Below, piece by piece: positions 46,410 to 55,140 of a DNA stretch of 64,000 nucleotides. This stretch comes from Rhizobacter sp. Root1221 (lineage in GTDB: Bacteria > Pseudomonadota > Gammaproteobacteria > Burkholderiales > Burkholderiaceae_C). The translations under genes were made by a program, and so were the position numbers. Below the pieces are notes generated by a model, which was given only the letters and a program-made list of their open reading frames with translations, had not been told where the DNA came from and did no database searches. Position 1 is the stretch's first letter; the number at the start of each line of letters is the position of its first letter. The DNA is taken from the NCBI RefSeq assembly GCF_001425785.1, contig NZ_LMDI01000005.1:91300-155299 (forward strand). The letters run 5' to 3'.

Positions 46410-47387
46410 TCAGTCCAGCGTCACGTTCGCTGACTTGACCAGTCGTGCATAGCGCTCGGTGTCCGTCTTGATCAGTTGCGCCATCTGCGCAGGTGTGTCC
46501 CCGATCGGTTCGGCGCCGATCTCGTTCATGCGCTTGCGGAAATCGGGTGATGCGATGATCTTCATCATCTCGGTGCTCAGCTTCGCGACGACGTCCTTGG
46601 GCGTTGCGGCCGGGGCGAGGACGCCGAACCACGTCCCCATGTCGAAGCCCTTGAGTCCCTGCTCGTCCAGGGTAGGCACGTCGGGGAGGGCGGAGGACCG
46701 CTTCGCCGTCGTCACGCCCAGCGCGCGCAGCTTGCCGGCCTTGACGTGCGGGAGCACCGGCGTGATGGTGTCGAACGACATCATGACCTGGCCACCGATC
46801 AGGTCGGTCGTGAGCGGGCCGCTGCCCCGGTACGGGATGTGCAGCAACTCCGTCCCGGTGAGCGCGCTGAACTGGGTTCCGATCAGGTGCTGCGCGGTGC
46901 CGTTGCCGTTGGAGCCGTACGTGAACTTCGGGGAGGCCGCCTTCGCGAGGGCCACCAGTGACTTCATGTCGGTGGCCTTCGTGGTTTCACTGACGACCAG
47001 CACGTTGGGCACCAGCGCGACGGTGGTGATGGGCGCCAGGTCCTTGTCGAAGCTGTACGGGAGCTTGCGGTAGACGCTCGTGGCGATGGTGTGGTGCACC
47101 GCACCCATGAGCAGCGTGTAGCCATCGGGTTTCGCCTTGACCACGTAGTCGGCGCCGAGGGTGGCGCCGGCGCCGGGCTTGTTCTCCACGATGACGGTCT
47201 GGCCCAGTGACTGCCCGAGCTTTTCGCCCAGGGCGCGGGCCAGCACGTCGGTGGTGCCGCCGGGCGGGAACGGCACGATGAGGGTCACCGGTTTCGTGGG
47301 GTAGGCCTGGGCCATGGCCTGGCTGGCCAGCAGGACGGTGAGGCTGCACGCGGCCAGCACGGCGCGTGGGAATGGAATCGGTCGCAT
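46410..47387 (-). CDS. Bug/TctC-family tripartite tricarboxylate transporter binding protein
   Basis: A 325-residue periplasmic protein with a signal peptide (FPRAVLAACSLTVLLASQAM, cleavage near AQA). Bug hallmarks are TKPVTLIVPFPPGGTTDVLA, VENKPGAGATLGADYV and GSNGNGTAQHLIGTQF. Bug proteins bind carboxylates and other small acids; the TctAB membrane partners are not in the window, which is usual in Burkholderiales. It is divergent from a LysR gene (142 bp), which is the likely regulator. ATG 47387 is preferred over the longer frame to 47501, which lies in the promoter region. Confidence 0.93.
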   Translation of the reverse strand: MRPIPFPRAVLAACSLTVLLASQAMAQAYPTKPVTLIVPFPPGGTTDVLARALGEKLGQSLGQTVIVENKPGAGATLGADYVVKAKPDGYTLLMGAVHHTIATSVYRKLPYSFDKDLAPITTVALVPNVLVVSETTKATDMKSLVALAKAASPKFTYGSNGNGTAQHLIGTQFSALTGTELLHIPYRGSGPLTTDLIGGQVMMSFDTITPVLPHVKAGKLRALGVTTAKRSSALPDVPTLDEQGLKGFDMGTWFGVLAPAATPKDVVAKLSTEMMKIIASPDFRKRMNEIGAEPIGDTPAQMAQLIKTDTERYARLVKSANVTLD

Positions 47388-47452
47388 GGGATTCTCCACA
47401 GTTGGCGCCGACTCGATTCGTCGGCGTACCACCCGCGACTGCAGCGGATGAC

Positions 47453-47504
47453 GAGTCAACTCTAGAGAGTGGACAGGGTCGACGACCAAGCCTAGAGTCA
47501 ACTC
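47453..47504. promoter_or_regulatory. Paired palindromes, candidate LysR operator
   Basis: The palindrome GAGTCAACTC occurs twice, at 47453-47462 and 47495-47504, exactly 42 bp apart or four helical turns, in the divergent gap between the TctC and LysR genes. Each has GAGT/ACTC arms. Two helically phased sites are what a LysR tetramer needs. No binding data exist; the assignment rests on geometry. Confidence 0.55.
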
Positions 47505-47529
47505 ACCCTTAACTTGATTTCAACAGCGC

Positions 47530-48465
47530 ATGCTCGTTTCCCCAGGCGCCCAACCCTCCGAGCTAGGGTTCTTCTCTACGCTGTCGGCCGCCGGCAGCCT
47601 CAGTGCCGCGGCCCGCGAAATGGGCCTCACCACCGCCGCCATCAGCAAGCGCCTGACCAACATGGAGGCGCGCCTGGGGGTGGCCCTGGTGGTCCGCACC
47701 ACCCGGCGCATGAACCTCACGCCGGAAGGCGAGCTGTACCTGATGCATGCGCGCCGCATCCTCTCCGAGATCGACGAGATGGAGCAGCTGCTGGGCAGCG
47801 CCAAGGGGCAACCCACCGGCCTGCTGCGGGTCAACGCCACGCTCGGGTTCGGGCGCAGCTACGTGGCGCCCGTGGTGTCCCGCTTCGCGCGCGAGAACCC
47901 GCAGGTCGAGGTGCAGCTGCAGTTGTCCGTGAATCCGCCGCCGTTGAGCGACGACGCGTACGACGTCTGCATCCGGTTCGGAGAGCCGCCCGACGCCCGC
48001 GTCGTCGCGCGGCGCCTGGCCGGCAACAGGCGGCTGCTGTGTGCGTCCCCCGGCTACCTGGCCGAGCACGGCACACCCAAGTCACCGTCCGACCTGACCC
48101 GGCACAACTGCATCGGCATTCGCCAGGGCGACGAAAGCTTTGGCGTGTGGAAGCTCACCAGCCGGCGGGGAGCCAACCAGCGCACCGAGTCCATCAAGAC
48201 CCGGGGCAGCCTGTCCACGAACGACGGCGAGATCGCGGTCAAGTGGGCGCTGGAAGGCCACGGGATCCTGATGCGTGCGGAGTGGGACGTGCGGCGCTAC
48301 CTGAGGAGCGGCCGGTTGGTGGAGGTGTTGCCCCACTACAAGACGCCCGATGCCGACATCTACGCCATCTACGCGCAGCGCCACCAGCTCTCACCGCGTG
48401 TCCGTGCCTTCGTGAAGTTCGTGGAGCTGGCGTTCGCGAAGGTCAGTGCGGACCATGAGCCTTGA
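47530..48465 (+). CDS. LysR-family regulator divergent from the TctC gene
   Basis: A 311-residue LysR protein: winged helix at about 10-68 (FFSTLSAAGSLSAAAREMGL, then TTAAISKRLTNMEARLG), ligand domain after about 95. It belongs to the subgroup with VVRTTRRMNLTPEGELYLMH. It starts at 47530, and the divergent gap carries the paired palindromes at 47453-47504. It probably controls the Bug-type binding protein gene, the ligand being perhaps a dicarboxylate. It is convergent with the aldolase gene (19 bp between stops). Confidence 0.9.
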   Translation: MLVSPGAQPSELGFFSTLSAAGSLSAAAREMGLTTAAISKRLTNMEARLGVALVVRTTRRMNLTPEGELYLMHARRILSEIDEMEQLLGSAKGQPTGLLRVNATLGFGRSYVAPVVSRFARENPQVEVQLQLSVNPPPLSDDAYDVCIRFGEPPDARVVARRLAGNRRLLCASPGYLAEHGTPKSPSDLTRHNCIGIRQGDESFGVWKLTSRRGANQRTESIKTRGSLSTNDGEIAVKWALEGHGILMRAEWDVRRYLRSGRLVEVLPHYKTPDADIYAIYAQRHQLSPRVRAFVKFVELAFAKVSADHEP

Positions 48466-48484
48466 AGGCCTGGGCCGGCCGCTG

Positions 48485-49258
48485 TCATTGGCGGTAGCCC
48501 GGGTCCGTGCGGTCGAGCTTTCGCACCAGCGACGGCCACACGAACGCTCCGCCCATGCCGCCGGTCTGCACCTTCATCGCCTGTGCCACGCCGTCGATGA
48601 TGGGCCTTGGCACCAGCGTGAGGGCGCTGCCACCGGCCTGCGCGGAGACCTGGATCTGGCAGGCCGACTCGAAGATGTACATCGACAGGAACGCATCGGC
48701 CACGGACTGCCCGCACACGAGCAGGCCGTGGTTGCGCAGCATCAGGAAGTTCGACGTGCCGAGGTCGGCCTGCAGGCGCGGTTTTTCGTCGTCGCGGAAC
48801 GCGACCCCCTCGTAGTCGTGGTACGTCAGCGACCCCAGCACGAATGTGGATTGCTGGCTGATGGGCAGCAGGCCGTCGCGTTGGGCGGACACCGCCACGC
48901 CAGCGCGCGTGTGCGTGTGGATCACGCACTGCACGTCCTCGCGCGCGGCATGCACCGCGCTGTGGATCACGAAGCCGGCCGGGTTCACCGGGTGCGGCGA
49001 CGGGATCACCTTGTTGCACGACCCATCTACCTTCACGAGGTTCGAGGCGCACACCTCGTCGAACGCGAGGCCGTACGGGTTGATCAGGAAGTGGTGCTCC
49101 GGGCCGGGGATGCGCGCAGTGATGTGGGTGAACACCAGGTCGCTCCAGCCGTGCATCGCCACGAGCCGGTAACACGCGGCAAGGTCGGTGCGCAGCTGCC
49201 ATTCTTCGGCGGACACATGGCGGCGGAGGTCGGGGTCGGTGAAGGCAGGGGTGGTCAT
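48485..49258 (-). CDS. Class II aldolase/adducin-family protein
   Basis: A 257-residue zinc-dependent class II aldolase-fold protein. The metal-binding histidines are seen in CVIHTHTRAGVAVSAQ and in LRNHGLLVCGQSVADAF, and the substrate loop in MHGWSDLVFTHITARIPGPE. The family includes sugar-phosphate aldolases and decarboxylases, but adducin-like members without phosphate sites also occur in catabolic clusters. Here a substrate cannot be named. ATG 49258 is preferred. It is divergent from the Crp/Fnr gene (98 bp). Confidence 0.88.
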   Translation of the reverse strand: MTTPAFTDPDLRRHVSAEEWQLRTDLAACYRLVAMHGWSDLVFTHITARIPGPEHHFLINPYGLAFDEVCASNLVKVDGSCNKVIPSPHPVNPAGFVIHSAVHAAREDVQCVIHTHTRAGVAVSAQRDGLLPISQQSTFVLGSLTYHDYEGVAFRDDEKPRLQADLGTSNFLMLRNHGLLVCGQSVADAFLSMYIFESACQIQVSAQAGGSALTLVPRPIIDGVAQAMKVQTGGMGGAFVWPSLVRKLDRTDPGYRQ

Positions 49259-49356
49259 CGGGGTGCTCCGTGGCAGGTTTCGGGTCACTGTAGGCGCCGG
49301 CTTGACGGACCACCGTCAAGGATTTGACAATCCTCGGGAACACCCTGGCTTCTCGC

Positions 49357-50043
49357 ATGCCGTCCACCCCCGAGCCCACCGTCCTGCAGGGCAATCCCTG
49401 GTTCGTGGCCTTGCCTGCGCGCGAGCGTGCGGCGATGCTGGCGGCCGCCGAAACGCTGGCGGTGCCGGCTGGGGAGATGGTGTACCGGCAGGGCGACGGC
49501 GGCGGCGCCTTCTATGCGGTGCTCGATGGCAGCCTCAAGCTGTCCACGCTGCATGCTGACGGCCGCGAGTCGATCCTCGCGATCATGGAGGCTGGCAACT
49601 GGTTCGGTGAGGTGGCGCTGGTGGACGGGTCCTTGCGCACGCACGACGTGACCGCGCTGTCCGCGTGCCGGTTGCTCGCGGTGCCGGCCGCCGTGTTCGC
49701 CGCGTGCATGGACTCGGCACCGTTTGCGCGGGCCGTGGCGGTGCTGCTGGCGTCGCGGGTGCGTGGGCTGTACGGGCTCATCGACACGGCCGCACCGGGC
49801 GGCTTGCGGTCACGCGTGGCCCGCCGGCTGCTGAGCCTGGCCCATGGGGACACCACGCCGTCGGCGGTGGCCCGGCGCACCGTGACGCTGCCGCAGGAGT
49901 CACTCGCGATGATGCTGGGCATCAGCCGCCAGACGCTGTCGAAGGAACTGAAAGCGCTGGCTGGCGATGGCGCGATCTCGGTGGGGTATGGCCGCATCGA
50001 CATCTTGTCGATGCCGATGCTGGAACGGGGCGCCCAGGCCTAG
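49357..50043 (+). CDS. Crp/Fnr-family transcriptional regulator
   Basis: A 228-residue regulator. The cyclic-nucleotide-binding-like barrel covers about 15-130 (MVYRQGDGGGAFYAVLDGSL, then GNWFGEVALVDGSLRTHDVT), and the C-terminal helix-turn-helix reads LPQESLAMMLGISRQTLSKE. No N-terminal cysteine cluster is present, so it is not an Fnr iron-sulfur sensor. Start ATG 49357; an upstream TTG is less likely. It is divergent from the aldolase gene and its 3' end overlaps the convergent binding-protein gene by four bases. Confidence 0.88.
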   Translation: MPSTPEPTVLQGNPWFVALPARERAAMLAAAETLAVPAGEMVYRQGDGGGAFYAVLDGSLKLSTLHADGRESILAIMEAGNWFGEVALVDGSLRTHDVTALSACRLLAVPAAVFAACMDSAPFARAVAVLLASRVRGLYGLIDTAAPGGLRSRVARRLLSLAHGDTTPSAVARRTVTLPQESLAMMLGISRQTLSKELKALAGDGAISVGYGRIDILSMPMLERGAQA

Positions 50044-51140
50044 CGCCTGAAGCGCCCGTCCGGGCCCACGATGGAGAGGTCGGCGTAGTCGAGGCCGGTG
50101 TGGTCGCCGGGGCTGAAGCTCACCTCGAGGCCGCCCACGTCGAAGCGGTTGAACGTCTCGAGGGCGCGGCGCAGCTTCTCGCGCGTGGGGTTCGGGCTGG
50201 CGCGGCGCAGGCCTTCGACCAGCACCTTGGCCGACACGTACCCTTCGAGAATGCTCGGGGTCAGTTCCACCTTGGCAGCCTTGGCGAGTTCCATGGCTTC
50301 CTTCACCAGCGGCGACGCAATGGAGCGTTCGTACGGGAACACCTGGCTCACGACCACGCCGTGCGCGATGTCACCCAGGTCCTTGATGAAGCCGGCCGAG
50401 GCGTTGTTCGACAGCGTGACCATCTGCGCGCGCGAGCCGGTGGCGCGCAGCGCCTTCATGCCTTCCACGATGGCGGTGCCGGAGCCGATGAACATCACGG
50501 CCTGCGGGTCGGCAGCCACGATCTTCGGCATGATGGGGCCGAAGTCCGGTTTGGCGCGGTCGTACTTCTCGAGGGCCAGCGGCTGCTTGTTGACGGCGGT
50601 GAGGCCCTTGACCGCGCCCACCACGGCGTCGGTGCCGAACGAGTCGTCCACGTGCACGATGGCGATGCGGTCCACGCCGATCAGGCTCAAGTGGGAGATG
50701 GCGCGTTCGGCCTCACGGCGGTAGGTGGCCCGCACGTTGAACAACCACGGGTGCACCGGGCTGTGCAACACCATCGCGCCGGTGGACGGCCCCACGAGTG
50801 GCACCTTGTGCTCGACCAGCAGCGGCATGATGGCCTGCGTGTGCGGTGTGCCGCGGTTCAGGAACAGTGCCACGACACCCTGGTCGATCAAGGTGCGGGC
50901 GTTTTCGACCGCGAGCTTGGGGTCGAACTTGTCGTCGAGCGAGATCAGCTGGATGCGCTCACCATTGACACCGCCGCGGGCATTGGTGGCGTCGAAGTAG
51001 AGCTTGGCGCCCAGGGTGGCTTCATACACGGTGGCCGCCACGGCGCCGGTGTGGCCGGCGGTCTGCCCGACCTTGATGTCCGCCCACGCGGAACCCGATA
51101 TGCCAACCCAGAGGGCGCAGTACAACGCGAACTTCTTCAT
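50040..51140 (-). CDS. Orphan ABC-type substrate-binding protein (LivJ-like)
   Basis: A 366-residue periplasmic binding protein with signal peptide MKKFALYCALWVGISGSAWA. The mature part begins DIKVGQTAGHTGAVAATVYE and carries ligand-lobe motifs such as FLNRGTPHTQAIMPLLVEHK, VPLVGPSTGAMVL and VDDSFGTDAVVGAVKGL. No permease or ATPase is adjacent; it is the second such orphan in the window (see 12334-13476). ATG 51140 is chosen from the signal peptide. Its stop overlaps the Crp/Fnr stop. Confidence 0.88.
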   Translation of the reverse strand: MKKFALYCALWVGISGSAWADIKVGQTAGHTGAVAATVYEATLGAKLYFDATNARGGVNGERIQLISLDDKFDPKLAVENARTLIDQGVVALFLNRGTPHTQAIMPLLVEHKVPLVGPSTGAMVLHSPVHPWLFNVRATYRREAERAISHLSLIGVDRIAIVHVDDSFGTDAVVGAVKGLTAVNKQPLALEKYDRAKPDFGPIMPKIVAADPQAVMFIGSGTAIVEGMKALRATGSRAQMVTLSNNASAGFIKDLGDIAHGVVVSQVFPYERSIASPLVKEAMELAKAAKVELTPSILEGYVSAKVLVEGLRRASPNPTREKLRRALETFNRFDVGGLEVSFSPGDHTGLDYADLSIVGPDGRFRR

Positions 51141-51334
51141 GGTATCGGTGGGCCGGACAACCGGCGCTTCCTGTGACGAACATGGAGCGCCATTGTGGGC
51201 CGCCGGGCTCGTCCGGGGACACCATTTCCGCACGACTTTGCGCAGATACGGGTAAGCCCGCGGGAACTCCGTGATTTGTTGTCAATGCGCAGGGCCGCAC
51301 CGGTTCGATGCGGCCCGCGGGGCGCGTTCGCGGC

Positions 51335-52696
51335 TCAGCGGGCCGGTGCGGCGACACCCATCACCAGGTCGGGGAACGCGGTGGCGATGCCGGGGAAGAT
51401 GCAGATCAGCAGCACCGCCAGCAGCATCAGCACCACGAACGGCAGCACGCCCCAGATGATGTCGTTGAGCGCGATGTCGGGGGCGATGTTCTTGATGACG
51501 AAGATGTTCAGGCCCACCGGCGGGTGGATCAGGCCGGTCTCCATCACGATGGTCATCAGCACCCCGAACCAGATCAGGTCGAAGCCGGCGGCCTTCAGCG
51601 GCGGCAGGATGATGGGGGCGGTCATCAGGATGATGCTGACCGGCGGCAGGAAAAAGCCCAGCACGATCACCATGAACAGGATGGCAGCCAGCAGCACCCA
51701 CTTCGACAGCTGCATGCCCACGATCCACTCGGCCGCCGCCTGGCTGATGTGCAGGTAGCTCATCACGTACGAGAAGAGCAGCGACATGCCGATGATCAGC
51801 ATCAGCATCGTCGACTCCTTCAGCGTGGACGACAGGATGGGGGCCACGTCCTTCGGCCGCCACACGCCGTACACCACCGCGATCAGCACCAGCGCGAGCA
51901 GCGCGCCGAGGCCGGCGGTCTCCGACGGGGTGGCGAAGCCGCCGTAGAGCGCCACCATCACACCGATCAGCAGCAGCACGAACGGCACCACCCGGGGCAG
52001 CATCTCGAACTTCTGGCGGTGGGTGAACGTTTCGTTGGCCAGCAGCGCGGAGGCCGCGCCGGTGCGATTGAACTCGGCTTCGGCCAGGTGGTATTCCTTG
52101 CGGTAGCGAAACGCCGCATAGGCCGCGAACAGCGCCACCAGCAACACGCCGGGCACGATGCCGGCGAGGAACAGCCGGCCGAGCGATTGTTCGGCGGCCA
52201 CCGCGTACAGGATCATCGTGATGGACGGCGGCAGCAGGATGCCGAGCGTGCCGCCCGCGGCGATGATGCCGGCCGCGAAACCCGGCGAGTAGCCGCGCTT
52301 GCGCATCTCGGGGATGCCGGCGCTGCCGATGGCCGAACACGTGGCCGGGCTGGACCCGGCCATGGCGGCGAAGAGGGCGCACGCGAACACATTGGCAATG
52401 CCCAGGCCGCCGGGAATGCGGCCCATCCACACATGCATGGCCGCGTACAAGTCTTGGCCCGCCCGGGACTTGCCGATGGCCGCGCCCTTCAGGATGAACA
52501 ACGGGATGGAGAGCAGCGTGATGCTGGCCATCTCCTCATAGACGTTCTGCGTGACCGTGTCGAGCGCCGACGCGGGCATGAAGATGTACATGAACAGCAC
52601 GGCCACACTGCCGAGCGCGAATGCGATGGGCGCGCCCGAGAACATGAACAGCAGCGTGACCACCCCGAACAGGGACCCGAGGAGAAGCATGCTCAT
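51335..52696 (-). CDS. dctM: TRAP transporter large membrane subunit
   Basis: A 453-residue DctM protein with about twelve hydrophobic helices. Hallmarks are GAAIGKSRAGQDLYAAMHVW, AMAGSSPATCSAIGSAGIPE and TGLIHPPVGLNIFVIKNIAP. It forms the transport channel powered by the sodium or proton gradient. ATG 52696 overlaps the dctQ stop (ATGA); a second ATG two codons later is possible. The tripartite set dctP-dctQ-dctM is in this order on the minus strand. Confidence 0.95.
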   Translation of the reverse strand: MSMLLLGSLFGVVTLLFMFSGAPIAFALGSVAVLFMYIFMPASALDTVTQNVYEEMASITLLSIPLFILKGAAIGKSRAGQDLYAAMHVWMGRIPGGLGIANVFACALFAAMAGSSPATCSAIGSAGIPEMRKRGYSPGFAAGIIAAGGTLGILLPPSITMILYAVAAEQSLGRLFLAGIVPGVLLVALFAAYAAFRYRKEYHLAEAEFNRTGAASALLANETFTHRQKFEMLPRVVPFVLLLIGVMVALYGGFATPSETAGLGALLALVLIAVVYGVWRPKDVAPILSSTLKESTMLMLIIGMSLLFSYVMSYLHISQAAAEWIVGMQLSKWVLLAAILFMVIVLGFFLPPVSIILMTAPIILPPLKAAGFDLIWFGVLMTIVMETGLIHPPVGLNIFVIKNIAPDIALNDIIWGVLPFVVLMLLAVLLICIFPGIATAFPDLVMGVAAPAR

Positions 52697-53271
52697 GCGG
52701 TCACCGTTGGGCGGGATTTGACGAACAACCCGTTGAGGCGGGCGGTGAACTGCACGAGCAACTGCAGCGCGAGCAGCGACATGCCGACGGACATCAGCAG
52801 GTAGGGGATCCACAGCGGCGGCGCCCACGACGACGAGGTGGTCTGGCCGTCGACCCACGCCTCATGGAGGAGCGTCCACGATTTCCACGAGAAGAAGACG
52901 CAGAAGAGGGTGCACATCAGGTCCACCAGCGCGAGGCGCAGGCGGTTCACCGCGCGGGGCAGCAGCGTGGCCACCGCCTCGATGCCCACGTGGCCGCGCA
53001 GCGACTGCACGAACGCGCCGCACAGGAACGTGGCGCCCACCAGGCAGAACACCGCGGCTTCGTCCTGCCAGTCGGTGGACGCCTTCACGAGGTAGCGCGA
53101 GAACACGCTGAACGTCAGCACGAACGACGCCACCAGCAGCGCAAGCATGCCGAGGAACACCATCGCGCGGTTCACCCACAGCAGCGCGCGTGCGAGCGGC
53201 ACGAGCATCGCCGGGGTGTCGGGGTCCACCACCGGGCCGGGGGCAGGGCCGAGGTCGGCGCCGTGGCTCAT
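52693..53271 (-). CDS. dctQ: TRAP transporter small membrane subunit
   Basis: A 192-residue protein with four hydrophobic helices, the usual DctQ layout. Typical segments are VFSRYLVKASTDWQDEAAVF and LCGAFVQSLRGHVGIEAVA. The N-terminal 20 residues are Pro/Gly-rich and cytoplasmic. It overlaps dctP at its start and dctM at its end, each by ATGA, so the three subunits are translationally coupled. Confidence 0.93.
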   Translation of the reverse strand: MSHGADLGPAPGPVVDPDTPAMLVPLARALLWVNRAMVFLGMLALLVASFVLTFSVFSRYLVKASTDWQDEAAVFCLVGATFLCGAFVQSLRGHVGIEAVATLLPRAVNRLRLALVDLMCTLFCVFFSWKSWTLLHEAWVDGQTTSSSWAPPLWIPYLLMSVGMSLLALQLLVQFTARLNGLFVKSRPTVTA

Positions 53272-54287
53272 AGCAGCTTCTGCGCGGCCTTGAGCATGCC
53301 GGCGCACGATTCGTTCTTCTCGGCGAAGTCCTTCCATGCCGTGTCGCGGGCGATGGTCTGCCACTTGCGCAGCGTGGGTTCGTCCATGTCGTACACCTTG
53401 GCGCCGGCCTTGGCGTAGATCTCGGCAGCGGCCTTGTCGTCGGCACGTGCAGCGTCGCGGGCGAACACCTCGAGTTCGGCGCCCACGGCCATCACGATGT
53501 CCTGCTGCGCCTTCGGCAGCTTCGAGAACACGTCCTTCGAGATCATCAGCGGCTCGAGCATGAACCAGTAGGTGCGCTCGCGGCCCGATGTCAGGTGCTT
53601 GGCGATCTCTTCGAGCTTGAACGAGATGAAGCTGGTGGACGAGGTCATCGCCGCGTCCATCGCGCCGGTCTGCATGGCGGCGTAGATCTCGTTCGACGGC
53701 AGCGTGATGACCGAGGCGCCGGCGCTCTTGAGCATCATGTCCATCTCGCGGCTGCCGCCTCGCACCTTCATGCCCTTGGCATCCTCCGGCGTGACCAGGG
53801 GTTTCGAGCGGCTGGCAACACCACCGGCCTGCCAGACCCAGCTGACGATGATCACGCCCTTGTCGTCGAGCACCTTCGACAGCAGCTTGCCCACCTCGGC
53901 GGTTTTCCACGCGGCGCCCTGCTCGTAGCTGGGCACCAGGGCCGGCATGAGGCCGATGTTGGTTTCCTGGACCTCGCCGCCGGCGTACGACAGCGGCACG
54001 AGGCTCATGTCGAGCGCGCCCTTGCGCATCGACGAGAACTGCGCGTTCGTCTTCATCAGCGACGAACCGGGGTACACCGACGCCTTCAGCGCGCCCGACG
54101 TGCGCTTTTCCACCTCGGCGGCGAACTTGCGGCACAGGCGGTCCCGGAAGTCACCGTCGGTCAGCGAGCCGCTCGGGAATTGGTGGGAGATCTTGAGCGC
54201 GGTGCCTTGCGAGAAGGCGGGGCCCATCCAGCCGGCGAGTGCCGTGCCGCCGGCGGCGTGAATGATCTGGCGTCTGCTCAGGTTCAT
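53268..54287 (-). CDS. dctP: TRAP transporter substrate-binding protein
   Basis: A 339-residue DctP protein. The N-terminus MNLSRRQIIHAAGGTALAGW has a Tat-like twin arginine, with cleavage near PAFSQG. DctP hallmarks are LKISHQFPSGSLTDGDFRDR, KGMKVRGGSREMDMMLKSAG and MQTGAMDAAMTSSTSFISF; the arginine in KVRGG normally salt-bridges a carboxylate ligand. The start is fixed by AGGAG just upstream. It is divergent from a GntR gene that probably regulates the operon. Confidence 0.94.
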   Translation of the reverse strand: MNLSRRQIIHAAGGTALAGWMGPAFSQGTALKISHQFPSGSLTDGDFRDRLCRKFAAEVEKRTSGALKASVYPGSSLMKTNAQFSSMRKGALDMSLVPLSYAGGEVQETNIGLMPALVPSYEQGAAWKTAEVGKLLSKVLDDKGVIIVSWVWQAGGVASRSKPLVTPEDAKGMKVRGGSREMDMMLKSAGASVITLPSNEIYAAMQTGAMDAAMTSSTSFISFKLEEIAKHLTSGRERTYWFMLEPLMISKDVFSKLPKAQQDIVMAVGAELEVFARDAARADDKAAAEIYAKAGAKVYDMDEPTLRKWQTIARDTAWKDFAEKNESCAGMLKAAQKLL

Positions 54288-54376
54288 CAGGTTCTCCTGG
54301 TCGAACGGGGGCGGCGCCGGGAAGTGGCACCTGGGGTGCATGCAATGTAGTTCTGGCATGTATAACCAACAAGCCG

Positions 54377-54432
54377 GTTTGTATGAGGAGAAACCCCGGA
54401 AGGGTTTGGTGGCGGTGCGCTGTCATACAAAC
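54377..54432. promoter_or_regulatory. Inverted repeat, candidate GntR operator
   Basis: GTTTGTATGA at 54377-54386 and TCATACAAAC at 54423-54432 are exact inverted copies (10 bp arms). A third related half-site, TGTATAAC, is near 54359. They lie in the gap between divergent dctP and the GntR gene. The core TGTAT resembles half-sites of FadR-subfamily GntR proteins. The second arm is 18 bp before the GntR start. Confidence 0.5.
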
Positions 54433-54449
54433 GACCGTAGACTTCTGGC

Positions 54450-55115
54450 ATGAACCGTTTGTCTGAAAGCTTGAGGGAGGCCATCGAGGAAGAGGTGGCC
54501 ACGGGCAAGCTGCTGCCCGGCACCCACCTCGACGAAATCGAGCTGGCCCAAAGGTTCGGGGTCTCACGCACCCCCATCCGCGAGGCGCTCAGCCTGCTGG
54601 CGGGCGAGGGCCTCGTGGAAATCCGCCCGCGCCGCGGGGCGGTGGTGGCGCAGGTCACGCCGCAACGGCTCTTCGAGATGTTCGAGGTGATGGCCGAGCT
54701 GGAGGCGATGTGCGCGCGGCTCGCGGCCCGCCGCATCACCGCGGCCGAGATCGCCGCGCTCGAGGCGGCGCACGAACGCTGCCGCGAGGCGGCCGCCACC
54801 CGAGACTCCGACGCGTACTTCTACGCCAACGAACACTTCCACCAGGCCATCTACAGCGCCGGGCACAACAGCTTCCTGGCCGAGCAGGCGTTGTCGTTGC
54901 AGCGCAAGGTGCGGCCCTATCGCCGCCTGCAGTTGCGGGTGCGCAACCGGGTGAGCCGGTCGTTCGAGGAACACCAGGAGATCCTCGACGCCTTGAAGGC
55001 GGGCGACGCCGAACAGGCCGTCAACGCCATCCGCAGCCACGTGGTGGTGCAGGGCGAGCGGTTCGCCGACCTGGTGGCCGGCCTGGCCCGCATGGAGGCG
55101 GTGCCGGTGAAGTGA
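54450..55115 (+). CDS. GntR-family regulator (FCD type)
   Basis: A 221-residue regulator: winged helix at about 5-70 (GTHLDEIELAQRFGVSRTPI, then REALSLLAGEGLVEIRPRRG) and a helical FCD ligand domain after about 80 (NEHFHQAIYSAGHNSFLAEQ, with metal-type histidines). It is divergent from dctPQM and most likely represses it, releasing DNA when a carboxylate substrate binds. It is convergent with the imine-reductase-like gene (25 bp). Confidence 0.92.
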   Translation: MNRLSESLREAIEEEVATGKLLPGTHLDEIELAQRFGVSRTPIREALSLLAGEGLVEIRPRRGAVVAQVTPQRLFEMFEVMAELEAMCARLAARRITAAEIAALEAAHERCREAAATRDSDAYFYANEHFHQAIYSAGHNSFLAEQALSLQRKVRPYRRLQLRVRNRVSRSFEEHQEILDALKAGDAEQAVNAIRSHVVVQGERFADLVAGLARMEAVPVK

Positions 55116-55140
55116 CCGGTGGCCGCGCGCGGGGGCACCG

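Noticed and set aside
47530-49258. The class II aldolase as part of the TctC/LysR regulon
   Set aside because: It is convergent with the LysR gene and has its own divergent gap with a Crp/Fnr gene; no shared palindrome was found upstream of it.
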